Shown: positions 1 to 10,316 of the stretch, piece by piece
Layout: each line of letters opens with the position of its first letter
How positions within the stretch are numbered: the stretch's first letter is position 1
NCBI RefSeq assembly: GCF_016406125.1
Contig: NZ_CP066339.1
Location: 4,774,001 to 4,838,000 of the forward strand
Length of the DNA stretch: 64,000 nucleotides
Source of the DNA: Alicyclobacillus sp. SO9
Lineage (GTDB): Bacteria > Bacillota > Bacilli > Alicyclobacillales > Alicyclobacillaceae
Direction: 5' to 3'
Program-made: the position numbers and the translations under genes
Notes under the pieces: generated by a model
Seen by the model: the letters and a program-made list of their open reading frames with translations, nothing else
What the model was told of the DNA's origin: nothing
Databases searched by the model: none

Positions 1-238
1 CCAGTTTAAATACATCTTCATCTACAGTGGGGGCACCGTCTGCGAACACACTCTTTGGACCGCCGCTAAAAACAATCCCCTTGAGATTTCTCTCTTTCAA
101 TTCGTTGGCTGAAACAGTGTGAGGCAACAACTCCGAGAACACACCTTGCTCACGGATGCGGCGTGCGATGAGTTGGTTATACTGTCCCCCAAAATCAAGT
201 ACAATCACGGTTTCATGTTGCGTTGGCTGCACCGTCAT
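1..238 (-). CDS. guaA: GMP synthase (glutamine-hydrolysing), N-terminal part, cut by window edge
   Basis: GMP synthase aminates XMP to GMP with glutamine as nitrogen donor, the last step of guanine nucleotide synthesis in the cytoplasm. Only the first 79 residues are here. They form the start of the class I glutamine amidotransferase domain: the strand [20 protein letters not shown] and the oxyanion-type motif [11 protein letters not shown] are typical of GuaA. The catalytic Cys and the ATP pyrophosphatase domain lie off the left edge. The ATG at 238 follows a GGAGAGGAGCATG-type ribosome site. About 180 bases upstream sits a guanine riboswitch with its own terminator, so expression should fall when guanine is plentiful. 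Confidence 0.93.
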   Translation of the reverse strand, partial: MTVQPTQHETVIVLDFGGQYNQLIARRIREQGVFSELLPHTVSANELKERNLKGIVFSGGPKSVFADGAPTVDEDVFKL

Positions 239-361
239 GCTCCTCTCCTTCAAAACGTTCGTTTGTAATGAAAAACCTTTGGATATACGCACTAGGATAA
301 CCGGAAACCAGACATCAATGAGAACTCAATAAGTGCATTATGAAGGTCTCCGCAAACACGT

Positions 362-399
362 AAAAACGCAAAAATACCCGCCTCTGATTCGGAGGCAGG
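362..399 (-). terminator. Riboswitch-controlled intrinsic terminator of the guaA leader
   Basis: On the minus strand a hairpin with arms CCTGCCTC and GAGGCGGG is followed by a T-rich tract (TATTTTTGCGTTTTT). It lies just after the guanine aptamer and before guaA. This is the usual layout for a riboswitch that ends transcription when guanine is bound. The switching partner strand was not modelled. Confidence 0.75.
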
Positions 400-417
400 C
401 AAACTCGTATACCTTAC

Positions 418-484
418 CTCGTAGCTAAGCGATTTGCGGTCGCTCTGTAGAAACTGTCAGGCCATATTCCTGACACTATACGAG
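418..484 (-). promoter_or_regulatory. Guanine-type purine riboswitch aptamer
   Basis: Read on the minus strand, a 6-bp P1 (CTCGTA with TACGAG) encloses two hairpins. P2 is GTCAGG/CCTGAC with loop AATATGG. P3 has the loop CCGCAAA. The junction J2/3 reads TTTCTAC, as in known purine aptamers. The nucleotide before the final pyrimidine of J3/1, the specificity position, reads as C. In this family C selects guanine and U selects adenine, and guanine fits the downstream gene guaA. Confidence 0.85.
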
Positions 485-487
485 ATA

Positions 488-551
488 GAATAGAAATGAG
501 CAAGACGACGTCTGCAGATAGTTTTTAGACCTGTTCCTGCTCATTTCATTC
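488..551. repeat. Long inverted repeat between the transglutaminase gene and the guaA riboswitch
   Basis: The arms GAAATGAGCA (493-502) and TGCTCATTTC (538-547) are a perfect 10-bp match. It extends to about 14 bp with one bulge through the flanking GAAT/ATTC. The loop is about 35 bases. No clear T-tract follows on either strand, so it may be a leader hairpin of the guaA transcript or a weak terminator for the 641-2941 gene. Confidence 0.6.
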
Positions 552-586
552 ACACATGTGATTCAATTCATCTGTAATTCGACATC

Positions 587-615
587 ATTCTACTTGCAAC
601 CTGATGTAGAGTCAA
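587..615 (-). promoter_or_regulatory. Candidate sigma-A promoter for guaA
   Basis: On the minus strand TTGACT (610-615) and TAGAAT (587-592) are separated by 17 bases, a near-consensus vegetative promoter. It lies between the stop of the transglutaminase gene at 641 and the guanine riboswitch. A start near 580 would give a leader of about 340 bases. It is a sequence match only. Confidence 0.5.
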
Positions 616-640
616 TGAGCGCCTTGGACAAGCCAACAAC

Positions 641-2941
641 CTAATGTTTTCTGTGTCGTTTGTCCTTCTTGCCAAACAGCAGTCCCCTAAACCACTGCAG
701 CCAGGTTCGGCGTGCTTGGCGAACTTCCTGGGACGTCGGAGTCTCAGGACTGTACCATGTCTTTTCGACAGTACCGACAAATCGATAAAAATCGGAAGCT
801 GCTATTCCGGCGCGTGCTGCCTCGGGCTCAAGGTCTCGAATGGTAATCGAGGTATCTCCCAAAAAGCCCTTGCGGCGCAGGTAGCGAATGAAACGAAGAA
901 CGACTCTGTTTAAGTCGTGGGTCGTGTCATTCTTCCACATCCACATGTAGGTTCGAACTAGTATTTGTTTGCGCAACACCACCCCTGCCACGATACCCGC
1001 TGCAAGCGCAGCCAACACTACTCTCCAAAACCAGGAGAAAATGGTGTGCCAAGGAATCTGCAATGCGCCGGCACTGGTGCCGGTTGTACCAGACTGCTTT
1101 GTTTTCGGCGGGGTTTGAGGCTTCTTGGGATTTGATGTCGACGCTGAACTACTCGGACTACTATTGGCCGATTGCGTATTTTGAAGGTATGGAAATGAAA
1201 ATCCAGGCGTCGGATCGAACGGAACCCAGCCAATTTTGGGGAAGTACACCTCTACCCAAGAATGTGCGTCGGATTCTTTCACCAAATACTTACTGGTAGC
1301 AGAACTACTGGAAGTTGCGGCTGCATTGCTTGTACTATGTCCGGTCCCCCCCTGGCTCGTTGACTGTGTTGTATTGGTCTCCAGTGTACCTCTTGCAAAC
1401 CCAGTCACCCAGCGCGTCGGTATACCCAACGTCCGAAGCATCACTGCCATAGACGAAGAAAAATTGTTGCAGTAACCAATCCTGCTCTGGAACAGAAACT
1501 GGCTCACGTAGTCCTGGTGAGGGCCCGGAGTTGGAACATCTTTGACCTGATAGACGAAATTGTCTTTTAGATACGAGTTTATGGTGGAGACAATATCGTA
1601 TTCAGAGTTGGACGAAGCAGCTACTTGCCGTGCTAGCTGCTTGACCTTCGCCGGAAGCTCTCCAGGCAACTGAAGGTCTTGCGAAAGACCCTTCGAATCA
1701 AACAATTTCTTGCGGGCCGAAATCGACTTCGGAAGGGAGGAGAGTCCTTGCAGGACTGTCTGCGGGTCTTGAAGAGCTTTGCTGGTTACAGTGTAGGTAT
1801 TCCCTTTCCTGTCCCAGTTGCCCGTCAGGTCACCGTTCATTAGATTCATTGACAGGCGCCCGCCCTGCCCTTGGTTCATGGAGAGTCTGGAGACACTGTA
1901 GAACCCAAACACATCATATCCAGACAACTTGTTTGTCAGAATGTGTATCTTCTGAGTGACTGTTTTCGTAGGCGCTCCCGGCTGCAGCCCTGTAGCTGGT
2001 TTCTCCACAGATTGCACATTTCCATTTGGTACAGATGTTTCCCGCTGAAGTCCTTCTTTCCAACCCTTCCCTGTGTAGTCACTGTAGACTTTTCCGCGAA
2101 GATAAACAGGTACTTTACTGCTTACTTCCATTACGGGGGTGAAGTTCATCACAAACGATCCGCCAAGGTGAGCATTTTGCTGCTGATAGCCAATCACTTG
2201 CTGTGCCTTTCCCTCACCTTTCCCAGGGCCGGCACCGGGACCAGGTACATTACCAAAGTTCTTGAATGGATCGGCCCAGACAGCAGGTGCCTTGGGCAAC
2301 AAGAAGGCCACACCGGAGGCGGCCGACAGAACGACTAATAATGGTGCGATGTAGCGCATCGCAGGCCAGCGAAACTGTTCAAAGTGAAGGCGCAGACCCG
2401 AGTACCTGGATAAGCCAAGAACGGCAAATGCAATCAGGCAGATGACGACAATGGCCGTGTTCGGATGAACCCTCGTGTTGCTGTCAATTACGGTAAGTAC
2501 AAGGATACCCAGCAGATTGTAAAAGAGCCACAGACGCGGTCTTTTGCTTGCATACGACAACAGCCAGTAAATCGCGCACAAGGACCACAGAAATAGATGA
2601 GTCTGAAACGGCTCTGTCAGTTGCCCGGAAAACAGGAGATGCTTTGCTTCCAGCAATTCCTGGTGGATTACAGGTCCAAGCCTGTGAACCATCGAAAACT
2701 GTCTATCGTAGAAATAGAGAACATAGGCTTGAGAAGCTGCCAGGCCAGCCACAACTCGGACCCAGACAAACGGGATCCATTGTGCAATTAGGAGCGCAGC
2801 CAAAAAGGGAACAAAGGTCGATGTAGCATTGACCAGTCCCAGCTGATGCATCGGTTTGAAAAACATCCAGAGCCAAATCATGGATAGGGTTGCAAAGAGC
2901 CCGCGAAGCAGATACGGAGTGTCTTCAAGCGCGTACTGCAA
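641..2941 (-). CDS. Membrane transglutaminase-like protein (TgpA/DUF3488 family)
   Basis: A 766-residue integral membrane protein. The N-terminal ~220 residues form a cluster of about six membrane segments, followed by a large outside region holding a transglutaminase-fold domain. The likely triad is Cys491 (RIGYCNNF), His560 (DAHSWVEV) and Asp576 (PFDPTPG). Between Cys and His there is an unusual Ser/Thr-rich insertion of about 30 residues. A further membrane segment and a cytoplasmic tail with charged residues follow. The TTG start at 2941 has GGAGGT seven bases upstream. It overlaps the DUF58 gene by 17 bases in a MoxR-DUF58-TgpA operon, a conserved trio whose cellular role is poorly known. 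The substrate is unknown. Confidence 0.85.
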   Translation of the reverse strand: MQYALEDTPYLLRGLFATLSMIWLWMFFKPMHQLGLVNATSTFVPFLAALLIAQWIPFVWVRVVAGLAASQAYVLYFYDRQFSMVHRLGPVIHQELLEAKHLLFSGQLTEPFQTHLFLWSLCAIYWLLSYASKRPRLWLFYNLLGILVLTVIDSNTRVHPNTAIVVICLIAFAVLGLSRYSGLRLHFEQFRWPAMRYIAPLLVVLSAASGVAFLLPKAPAVWADPFKNFGNVPGPGAGPGKGEGKAQQVIGYQQQNAHLGGSFVMNFTPVMEVSSKVPVYLRGKVYSDYTGKGWKEGLQRETSVPNGNVQSVEKPATGLQPGAPTKTVTQKIHILTNKLSGYDVFGFYSVSRLSMNQGQGGRLSMNLMNGDLTGNWDRKGNTYTVTSKALQDPQTVLQGLSSLPKSISARKKLFDSKGLSQDLQLPGELPAKVKQLARQVAASSNSEYDIVSTINSYLKDNFVYQVKDVPTPGPHQDYVSQFLFQSRIGYCNNFSSSMAVMLRTLGIPTRWVTGFARGTLETNTTQSTSQGGTGHSTSNAAATSSSSATSKYLVKESDAHSWVEVYFPKIGWVPFDPTPGFSFPYLQNTQSANSSPSSSASTSNPKKPQTPPKTKQSGTTGTSAGALQIPWHTIFSWFWRVVLAALAAGIVAGVVLRKQILVRTYMWMWKNDTTHDLNRVVLRFIRYLRRKGFLGDTSITIRDLEPEAARAGIAASDFYRFVGTVEKTWYSPETPTSQEVRQARRTWLQWFRGLLFGKKDKRHRKH

Positions 2942-4151
2942 AACGTGTACCTCCCCTTCCCAGCTGGGACAATTGTTCTCCGGAAGATATCAGGTGTACT
3001 TTCGCACCAGCTGTCTGCAACATAGACAGCACATGTTTGTCCGCATTTTCAACACTCCCCTGAGGCAAGGGAACAAACCATTCAACGCTGACTTTACGGG
3101 AGATTGTCTCCACAGCAATCGCAGACTGTTTATCCAACGACGGAGACACGACCACCAGAGTTGTACCGCGAGGAAGGTCTTGTGCGGCACGCACGAGGCT
3201 TTCACTAAATGGAATTTCGCCGTCTGCAGCGGCAATTGCGAGAGCTTCCATACAGTGAAGAAACAGCGCTTCGCTAGTTCCCACCGGATACTGTTGCAGG
3301 CTTTTCCCGTGTAGTGTAAGTCCGAACCGCCGATGTGTTTCAAATGAAAACTTGATGAGAGAAGCAGCTACGACCATCTCAAGTTCGAGAACATCGTCAT
3401 TGTGTTCCTTGTGACTGATGCTGGACAAATCCGGCATAAACACCAGTTCACTGCTGACGTGCAGTTCAAATTCCTTTGAGAGCAGGGTTCCGCTCCGTGC
3501 ACTAGCCATCCAGTGAATTCGACTTAATTTGTCTCCTGGAACATAATCCCGTACGCCCATCACGTTTGTGGACTCTTCAGAAATGTGGCTTGTGGGCTGA
3601 CGTGAACCCGTATCGTCCGGACGGCTTCCTGCCCAACCGCGGACAGGAACTACTTTTGGATAGACGATGACTTCTGACGAACCGGAAAAGTGCTTTTTTC
3701 GCTGTTGCAGACCAAATACGTCACCGGATTCCAATTCCGTAGAACCAATTCGGTATGCGCCTCGTTTCAGCGCATGTATGCGATAATTCAGTTCCAATTC
3801 CCTTGTCCACAAAGGCTGAATGACCCGCTGACTGTCCTCTGCGTGAAACACCCATTGCCGCGGCAAATCCTCTGTCACGCGCAACCACAGTGTGGGCCAC
3901 CATCCTTCTCGAAAAACCCGCACTCGGACGGTCACACTCTGCCCTGCGGACAACCTAGTTGCAGAAATCCTCCGCCGTACCGTTATACCGCGCAGATTGA
4001 AGAACCATGTCCCCGCCTCGTACAGCAGCACAATGCAATAGAAATAAAGCAAAAACCACGGTATAAAGGCACCTTCAACCCGTGCGAAGATGAATAATCC
4101 AACAAGCAGCAGGCCAGCGCCTGCCGTCCACAATGAGACACGCCAAGTCAT
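2925..4151 (-). CDS. DUF58 domain protein (MoxR partner)
   Basis: A 408-residue protein with two N-terminal membrane segments (about residues 5-45), a beta-rich region, and the DUF58 domain centred on the conserved block with RDYVPGDKLSRIHWMASAR near residue 200. DUF58 proteins have a von Willebrand A-like fold and are the usual partners of MoxR AAA+ ATPases. Its ATG overlaps the MoxR stop codon (ATGA) and its own end overlaps the transglutaminase start, so the three are probably co-translated. The exact role is unknown; assembly or quality control of a cell-envelope complex is the common proposal. Confidence 0.85.
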   Translation of the reverse strand: MTWRVSLWTAGAGLLLVGLFIFARVEGAFIPWFLLYFYCIVLLYEAGTWFFNLRGITVRRRISATRLSAGQSVTVRVRVFREGWWPTLWLRVTEDLPRQWVFHAEDSQRVIQPLWTRELELNYRIHALKRGAYRIGSTELESGDVFGLQQRKKHFSGSSEVIVYPKVVPVRGWAGSRPDDTGSRQPTSHISEESTNVMGVRDYVPGDKLSRIHWMASARSGTLLSKEFELHVSSELVFMPDLSSISHKEHNDDVLELEMVVAASLIKFSFETHRRFGLTLHGKSLQQYPVGTSEALFLHCMEALAIAAADGEIPFSESLVRAAQDLPRGTTLVVVSPSLDKQSAIAVETISRKVSVEWFVPLPQGSVENADKHVLSMLQTAGAKVHLISSGEQLSQLGRGGTRFAVRA

Positions 4152-5122
4152 CTGCGTCCGGCTCCCTGCACCATCGGCACCGCAACACTGGCCACAAGTT
4201 CAGAAACAAGCTGGCTAACATCCAGTCCTGATAAACGGGCGTCTGCCGACAATAAGACGCGGTGTTGGAGCACATATGGTGCCAAATAGCGAATATCGTC
4301 TGGAATGACATAGGAGCGACCAGAAACAAACGCGAGTGCTTGACTCGCCTTAAACAGTGCCAGACTCGCGCGGGGACTTGCACCTAAGTAAACGCTCTGA
4401 TGAGTTCTGGTGGCCTGAACAATGTTAACCAGGTAACCGCGGACTGCATCATCCACATGAACCTGTGCCGCACGCTTGCGCCAGTCCAAAATCTGTTCCG
4501 GACTCGATACGGCCCCCAATGACTCAATTGGATGACCGGATTCCTGTCTCTCGAGAATACCAAGTTCTTCCGCTACAGAGGGATACCCCATCGTAAACTT
4601 CAGCAAGAACCTGTCTAGTTGAGCCTCTGGGAGAGGAAATGTTCCCTCAAATTCAATTGGATTTTCCGTTGCCAAAACAAAGAAAGGTGTAGGCAACCTG
4701 TAAGTTTCGCCATCGGCTGAAACATTTCTCTCTTCCAAAGCTTCGAGAAGCGCGGATTGGGTTTTAGGAGACGTTCTGTTAATTTCATCTGCCAGCACAA
4801 CTTGGCCGAAAATTGGGCCCGGACGAAACCTGAATTCCTGCGATTTTTGATTGTACACAGAAACCCCTGTCACGTCTGAAGGAAGCAAGTCCGGCGTAAA
4901 TTGGATGCGTCCGAACTCGCATCCCAAGGACCTGGCGGTCGCTCGAACGAGCATCGTCTTCCCCACACCTGGAACATCCTCAATCAGGCAGTGTCCGCCT
5001 GCCAGCAGTGCGACCAACACAAGCCGAACCACATCTTCCTTACCAACAATCACCTTAGATATATTCTGTACTACAGGAATAATCTCGGAATTCCATGCAT
5101 TAAGTTCCGTTTGCTGACTCAC
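4148..5122 (-). CDS. MoxR-family AAA+ ATPase
   Basis: A 324-residue cytoplasmic ATPase. The Walker A motif is EDVPGVGKTMLVRA, Walker B is VVLADEINRTSPKTQSALLEA, and sensor 1 is in FFVLATENPIEFEGTFPLPEAQ. These blocks are characteristic of the MoxR subfamily. I chose the GTG at 5122 (protein begins MSQQTELN) because GGAGGA lies nine bases upstream. A TTG at 5152 is also possible but has no good ribosome site. It heads the operon with the DUF58 and transglutaminase genes. MoxR proteins act as chaperone-like ATPases for partner complexes; the client is not known. Confidence 0.88.
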   Translation of the reverse strand: MSQQTELNAWNSEIIPVVQNISKVIVGKEDVVRLVLVALLAGGHCLIEDVPGVGKTMLVRATARSLGCEFGRIQFTPDLLPSDVTGVSVYNQKSQEFRFRPGPIFGQVVLADEINRTSPKTQSALLEALEERNVSADGETYRLPTPFFVLATENPIEFEGTFPLPEAQLDRFLLKFTMGYPSVAEELGILERQESGHPIESLGAVSSPEQILDWRKRAAQVHVDDAVRGYLVNIVQATRTHQSVYLGASPRASLALFKASQALAFVSGRSYVIPDDIRYLAPYVLQHRVLLSADARLSGLDVSQLVSELVASVAVPMVQGAGRR

Positions 5123-5240
5123 TCCCAATTGTCCTCCATTCCCCACATTCAAATTAAACCCAGATTTAAAAATTCTACTCTACTTCGAACCCACGCTGTG
5201 TGCGCAGCCGGAATTGCATGAAACTGCATCAAAGTAAGAT

Positions 5241-5274
5241 AAATGCCAAGGGACCACCCGCATCGCGAGGTCCC
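5241..5274 (-). terminator. Intrinsic terminator after the M23 peptidase gene
   Basis: A hairpin with arms GGGACC (5250-5255) and GGTCCC (5269-5274) is followed on the minus strand by TTGGCATTTATC. It sits between the M23 peptidase stop and the moxR start. The T-tract is moderate, so some read-through is possible. Confidence 0.5.
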
Positions 5275-5406
5275 TGTAGTCAGAATCCGGTTTTGTTTGC
5301 AAGTCACTTTATGATATCTACTATAACACGAAAGCGGGCAAAGTCCTTACCGGTTTCTCTACTGAATTCTACTTGGAATTCCAATACTTTCCATCTGTTT
5401 AAAAGA

Positions 5407-6567
5407 TTATGGATGGACGAACTGCAGGGGATTTGTAGACTGACTGCTTGTCACACCGCCCCGGCCAACTTGGAAATGCAGATGCGGTCCGGTCGACAGA
5501 CCTTGAATTCCCGCTCCAATAGTGGCTAATGGTTCTCCTGTGTGAACAATTTCGCCAGCGTGAACATCAAGCCCAACAATATGCCCGTAGATCTCCATCA
5601 AATTGCCGGCGGATTCAACGACAATCCAATGACCATAACCAGAAGCCGGTCCAGCGTACAGAACTTGTCCAGATGTGGCGGCAACAACTTGTTCTCCGCC
5701 AGATGCGCCGGGAATGTCTACGCCAGGGTGGAAGTCTTTGTGCCCCCACAGCATCCTCCAGCCGTATGGTGAGCTAATACGATGTACGGTCGGGACTGGC
5801 CATGTCCAGCCTGTGGCACTGCCGTGATAGGCGCGGGCAGCAGCCTTTAAGTGGGCAATTTTGGAGGCAAGTGATGACAAAGCTTCGCTCTCTTGCTTCA
5901 GATCTGCTTGTGCCGCAAGTTTTGCACTGTTAACCTGTTTTAACAGATATGCCTGCTGCTGCTGCTTTTGCTTCTGTTCGGAACGCTTGGTCAGAAGTGC
6001 CGCATAGACGCGTTTCTGAATCGTCTGTTGCGTTTCCAACTCTTTGTTTTTGTTAGACAGGTCTTTCTTTGTCTTTTGAATCTGTTTGACTATTTTCTTG
6101 TCTTCTGCTGCAATGCTTGTCAAAAGTTCGAACCTGCTGAGCATTTCTGAAAAACTGGTGGATGAAAAAAGAACCGCCAAATACGATGCGTGTCCGTCTT
6201 CATACATGATTTTCAGACGTGATTGCAAAATGCCATACTGTGTCTGAAGTTTGGTTTGTGTCGTAGTAATTTCATCTTTTAATTGCGCAATTTGTTTCGT
6301 ACGTTTATCAATGTCTGCTTGATTCTGGCTGATTTGCTGTTGTAAGTTGGATAACTGGACTTGTAGCGTCTGAATTTGACTCTGCAACGAAGCTGCGCGA
6401 GATGTCAAAACCTGAATCTTCTTCTTTGTCTGTTGTTTTTGGTTCTTCAGTGTCTGCGATTTGTGTTCGGCTTGCGTCAACGAGTTTGCATAGGCAACGG
6501 ATGACAAAAGCATGCCCGCGGTAAGAGAGACAGAGGACAACATAACTAAAGCACCTTTAAGCGCCAC
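5407..6567 (-). CDS. Secreted coiled-coil murein hydrolase, M23 (LytM) family
   Basis: A 386-residue exported protein with a signal peptide ending near SVAYA-NS (about residue 27). A long Gln/Lys-rich coiled coil covers about residues 32-240. A C-terminal M23 zinc endopeptidase domain follows, with the metal and catalytic motifs HPGVD, YGH and HLHFQV all present. This is the EnvC/CwlO-like architecture that cuts peptide cross-links in peptidoglycan, often controlled by FtsEX. No ftsEX is adjacent. The GTG start has GAGGTG ten bases upstream. A terminator-like hairpin follows, so it looks monocistronic. Confidence 0.88.
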   Translation of the reverse strand: MALKGALVMLSSVSLTAGMLLSSVAYANSLTQAEHKSQTLKNQKQQTKKKIQVLTSRAASLQSQIQTLQVQLSNLQQQISQNQADIDKRTKQIAQLKDEITTTQTKLQTQYGILQSRLKIMYEDGHASYLAVLFSSTSFSEMLSRFELLTSIAAEDKKIVKQIQKTKKDLSNKNKELETQQTIQKRVYAALLTKRSEQKQKQQQQAYLLKQVNSAKLAAQADLKQESEALSSLASKIAHLKAAARAYHGSATGWTWPVPTVHRISSPYGWRMLWGHKDFHPGVDIPGASGGEQVVAATSGQVLYAGPASGYGHWIVVESAGNLMEIYGHIVGLDVHAGEIVHTGEPLATIGAGIQGLSTGPHLHFQVGRGGVTSSQSTNPLQFVHP

Positions 6568-6942
6568 GGACGAGATTCACCTCTTTAGTGTTTTGATACA
6601 GTCGTAGTGAGGCCGTTTGGCGGGCTGTGTTGGGGAAAACACAGCCTCATCTCGTACACGTTTCGACGAATTCGGTCATTTTCCTCCCATAACTCACCGA
6701 AAACCTTGACCTTCGAGAATTTTCCCAAGAATTCTTCGCAAAATTGTCTTCGTCGTCTGTGCTTTTAACGCGCTTAGACTTATTTGGTCTTCCAGAACAA
6801 CCAAAGCTTAGCTACACAAAAGGGAATCGCCCCGCAGTTCATTTCTGAACATGCGGGGCGGTTCCCTCAAAACCAAAACCATTTATGTCAACGTCCAACG
6901 GGACGTAGGTAGTGCGGGATAGATCCCATGCTGACGGCTGAC
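6568..6942. other. Intergenic region between groEL and the M23 peptidase gene
   Basis: This 375-base gap holds the groEL terminator (6821-6867) and a perfect 9-bp inverted repeat, GGCTGTGTT (6623-6631) with AACACAGCC (6638-6646), in the presumed 5' leader of the peptidase gene. I compared the leader with the c-di-AMP (ydaO) riboswitch that often controls wall hydrolases and did not find its conserved blocks. No gene is apparent. Confidence 0.5.
6815..6867 (-). terminator. Intrinsic terminator of the groESL operon
   Basis: A very stable hairpin has arms AGGGAATCGCCCCGCA and TGCGGGGCGGTTCCCT with one mismatch. On the minus strand it is followed by TTTTGTG. It lies about 75 bases after the groEL stop. 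Confidence 0.85.
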
Positions 6943-8583
<1,641 letters not shown>

Positions 8584-8659
8584 TTACCTCCCTTAAATAT
8601 GTAGGCGTAAGTACGCCTGAAAAAAGTTGCAGCCCTGGATGGCTGATTGTACTTGGTTG

Positions 8660-8941
8660 TTATTCCACGATTGCGAGGATATCACTTTCACGAAGAACCA
8701 GGACATCTTCGTCATCTACGGTAACTTCAGTTCCTGCGTATTTGGAGAAGATGACCTTATCGCCCACTTTTACATCGAGCGCAACTCGCTTTCCATCTTC
8801 ATAGCGGCCTTCGCCTGCCGCAATCACTTCGCCTTCTTGCGGCTTTTCTTTGGCGCTGTCAGGCAGCACAATGCCGCTGGCAGTTTTTTCTTCCTTTTGC
8901 ACAAGGCGTATTACAACCCTGTCGGCCAATGGTTTCAGCAT
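8660..8941 (-). CDS. groES: Co-chaperonin GroES (10 kDa)
   Basis: GroES caps the GroEL ring. The 93-residue protein starts [20 protein letters not shown] and carries the mobile-loop sequence [16 protein letters not shown] that docks on GroEL. I placed the start at the ATG at 8941 because GGAGGGTTTTGAC lies just upstream and the family begins this way; the reading frame is open further upstream but that part is untranslated leader. It is first in the groES-groEL operon behind CIRCE. Confidence 0.98.
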   Translation of the reverse strand: MLKPLADRVVIRLVQKEEKTASGIVLPDSAKEKPQEGEVIAAGEGRYEDGKRVALDVKVGDKVIFSKYAGTEVTVDDEDVLVLRESDILAIVE

Positions 8942-8991
8942 GTCAAAACCCTCCTCAATAGTCGTAAATTCCATGTCCTTCTGGGACCTTG

Positions 8992-9018
8992 TTAGCACTC
9001 GACCTACGCGAGTGCTAA
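8992..9018 (-). promoter_or_regulatory. CIRCE operator (HrcA binding site)
   Basis: The perfect inverted repeat TTAGCACTC-N9-GAGTGCTAA is identical to the CIRCE consensus bound by the heat-shock repressor HrcA. It lies in the groES leader between the promoter and the start codon, the usual position. Confidence 0.98.
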
Positions 9019-9029
9019 CACCAATACAT

Positions 9030-9058
9030 ATGATAATCACTGTAGACTCGGTTTGCAA
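9030..9058 (-). promoter_or_regulatory. Sigma-A promoter of groESL
   Basis: On the minus strand TTGCAA (9053-9058) and TATCAT (9030-9035) are 17 bases apart. They lie directly upstream of CIRCE, so HrcA bound there would block the start site. Confidence 0.7.
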
Positions 9059-9177
9059 GAACCTGCAGCAAATTTTTTATAGTGCATGTCCAAACCGTGC
9101 CGGGTCAATACCGTGAACGTAAAGTGTCCAAAGCCAAAAACAAAATGACTACTGCTTGAACAATGAGTACTGCGCGC

Positions 9178-9951
9178 CTATTCGTCATGCTCAGAAGACG
9201 ATGTTTCTTCCCGCTCCTTTGCTTCCTCTTTTTCCCGCTGCCGACGCTTCCTTCGACTTACCACAGCAGACAGTAAAATACTGATTTCGTAAAGCAAAAT
9301 CATTGGGGTAACAACACTCAAATGAGACACGAGTTCCGGCGGACTGATAAAGACGCCTAGGATAATAATAACCATGTAGGCATATCGACGCATTTTCCGC
9401 ATCAATCGCGGCCGAATGACATCAATCATGGTTAAGAAAATTACCACAATGGGCAGTTCAAATATGAACCCAAAGGGCAAGCAGATGTTAACCAAAAAGC
9501 CGAAGTAGTGATCAGCGCGAAGCTGCACGTTAAAGTGCATCTGACTCAGATGGACGAGGAAGTAGAAAATGGTCGGGAAAATGAAATACCACGCGAACAG
9601 CACGCCAAGGACAAACATCATCATCATGGCCGGAAGCAGCCTTCGAACATAGCGCCGTTCGGCCAAAGTCAACCCCGGGGAGACAAACTTCCACAAGTGA
9701 TAGAGAACTACCGGCAAAGAGAGACCTACGGTTACAAAGCCGGCCACCATAAAATATACGGTAATCACTTCACCCGGAGATACGACCATCAGTTTCAGGT
9801 GTTCATGCCGTACAGGACTCACTAAGTAAGAGTAAATTTTATTCACAAAAATAAGACTTGCGGCGAACATCACCACGAACGTGATCACCACGTAAATGAG
9901 ACGCTTGCGCAAGTCTGTCAGATGACCCACTAAACTCATTTTATCAAGCAT
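9178..9951 (-). CDS. tatC: Twin-arginine translocase subunit TatC
   Basis: TatC is the six-helix membrane receptor for twin-arginine signal peptides. The 257-residue protein starts MLDKMSLVGHLTDLRKRL, the conserved cytoplasmic start of the family, and includes FELPIVVIFLTMIDVIRP and the helix VIIILGVFISPPELVSH near its C-terminus. The tail is charged and acidic. The ATG at 9951 has GGAGGT five bases upstream. It follows tatA closely, and the pair ends a gene string containing molybdenum cofactor genes, which suggests that exported molybdoenzymes are an important cargo. Confidence 0.96.
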   Translation of the reverse strand: MLDKMSLVGHLTDLRKRLIYVVITFVVMFAASLIFVNKIYSYLVSPVRHEHLKLMVVSPGEVITVYFMVAGFVTVGLSLPVVLYHLWKFVSPGLTLAERRYVRRLLPAMMMMFVLGVLFAWYFIFPTIFYFLVHLSQMHFNVQLRADHYFGFLVNICLPFGFIFELPIVVIFLTMIDVIRPRLMRKMRRYAYMVIIILGVFISPPELVSHLSVVTPMILLYEISILLSAVVSRRKRRQREKEEAKEREETSSSEHDE

Positions 9952-10027
9952 GAAGACCTCCGGCACAAAAGGGCTGTCCCACATTGCTGCAACAGGGCAA
10001 CCTGTCAGAATTCAACTGTGAAGATAT

Positions 10028-10315
10028 TTACGACGTTTTTTCCTCTTTTGTCTTCTTCAACTCAATGGGCTTCACGCTAGATTGATGCGCTTGTTGAGCT
10101 GATGCCTCCGTCGATGCTTGACTGGCTTCCGTAGATGTCTGATTCACATCTGCAGCTTCTTTCACGTCGTCCACAAGGCCCTGCGTAGCACCTTTAAACT
10201 CTCGCAGAGACTTCCCAAAAGCTTTTCCAATCTCGGGCAATTTACTAGGACCAAAAACGAGTAATAACGCAACCAGTATGAGGACTAAACCAGACCAGCC
10301 CAAGTTTTGAAACAT
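10028..10315 (-). CDS. tatA: Twin-arginine translocase subunit TatA
   Basis: A 95-residue protein with a single N-terminal membrane helix, the hinge [20 protein letters not shown], an amphipathic helix and an unstructured Ser/Thr/Ala-rich tail. This is the TatA/E pattern that forms the transport pore with TatC. The ATG at 10315 has GGGGGTG six bases upstream; a GTG at 10324 is less likely. Its start nearly touches the mobB stop, so the two are probably translationally coupled. No tatB is seen, as is normal in Gram-positives. Confidence 0.94.
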   Translation of the reverse strand: MFQNLGWSGLVLILVALLLVFGPSKLPEIGKAFGKSLREFKGATQGLVDDVKEAADVNQTSTEASQASTEASAQQAHQSSVKPIELKKTKEEKTS

Positions 10316-10316
10316 A

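Noticed and set aside
6568-6760. c-di-AMP riboswitch before the M23 peptidase gene
   Set aside because: The conserved blocks of the ydaO motif are absent; only a simple 9-bp hairpin is found.
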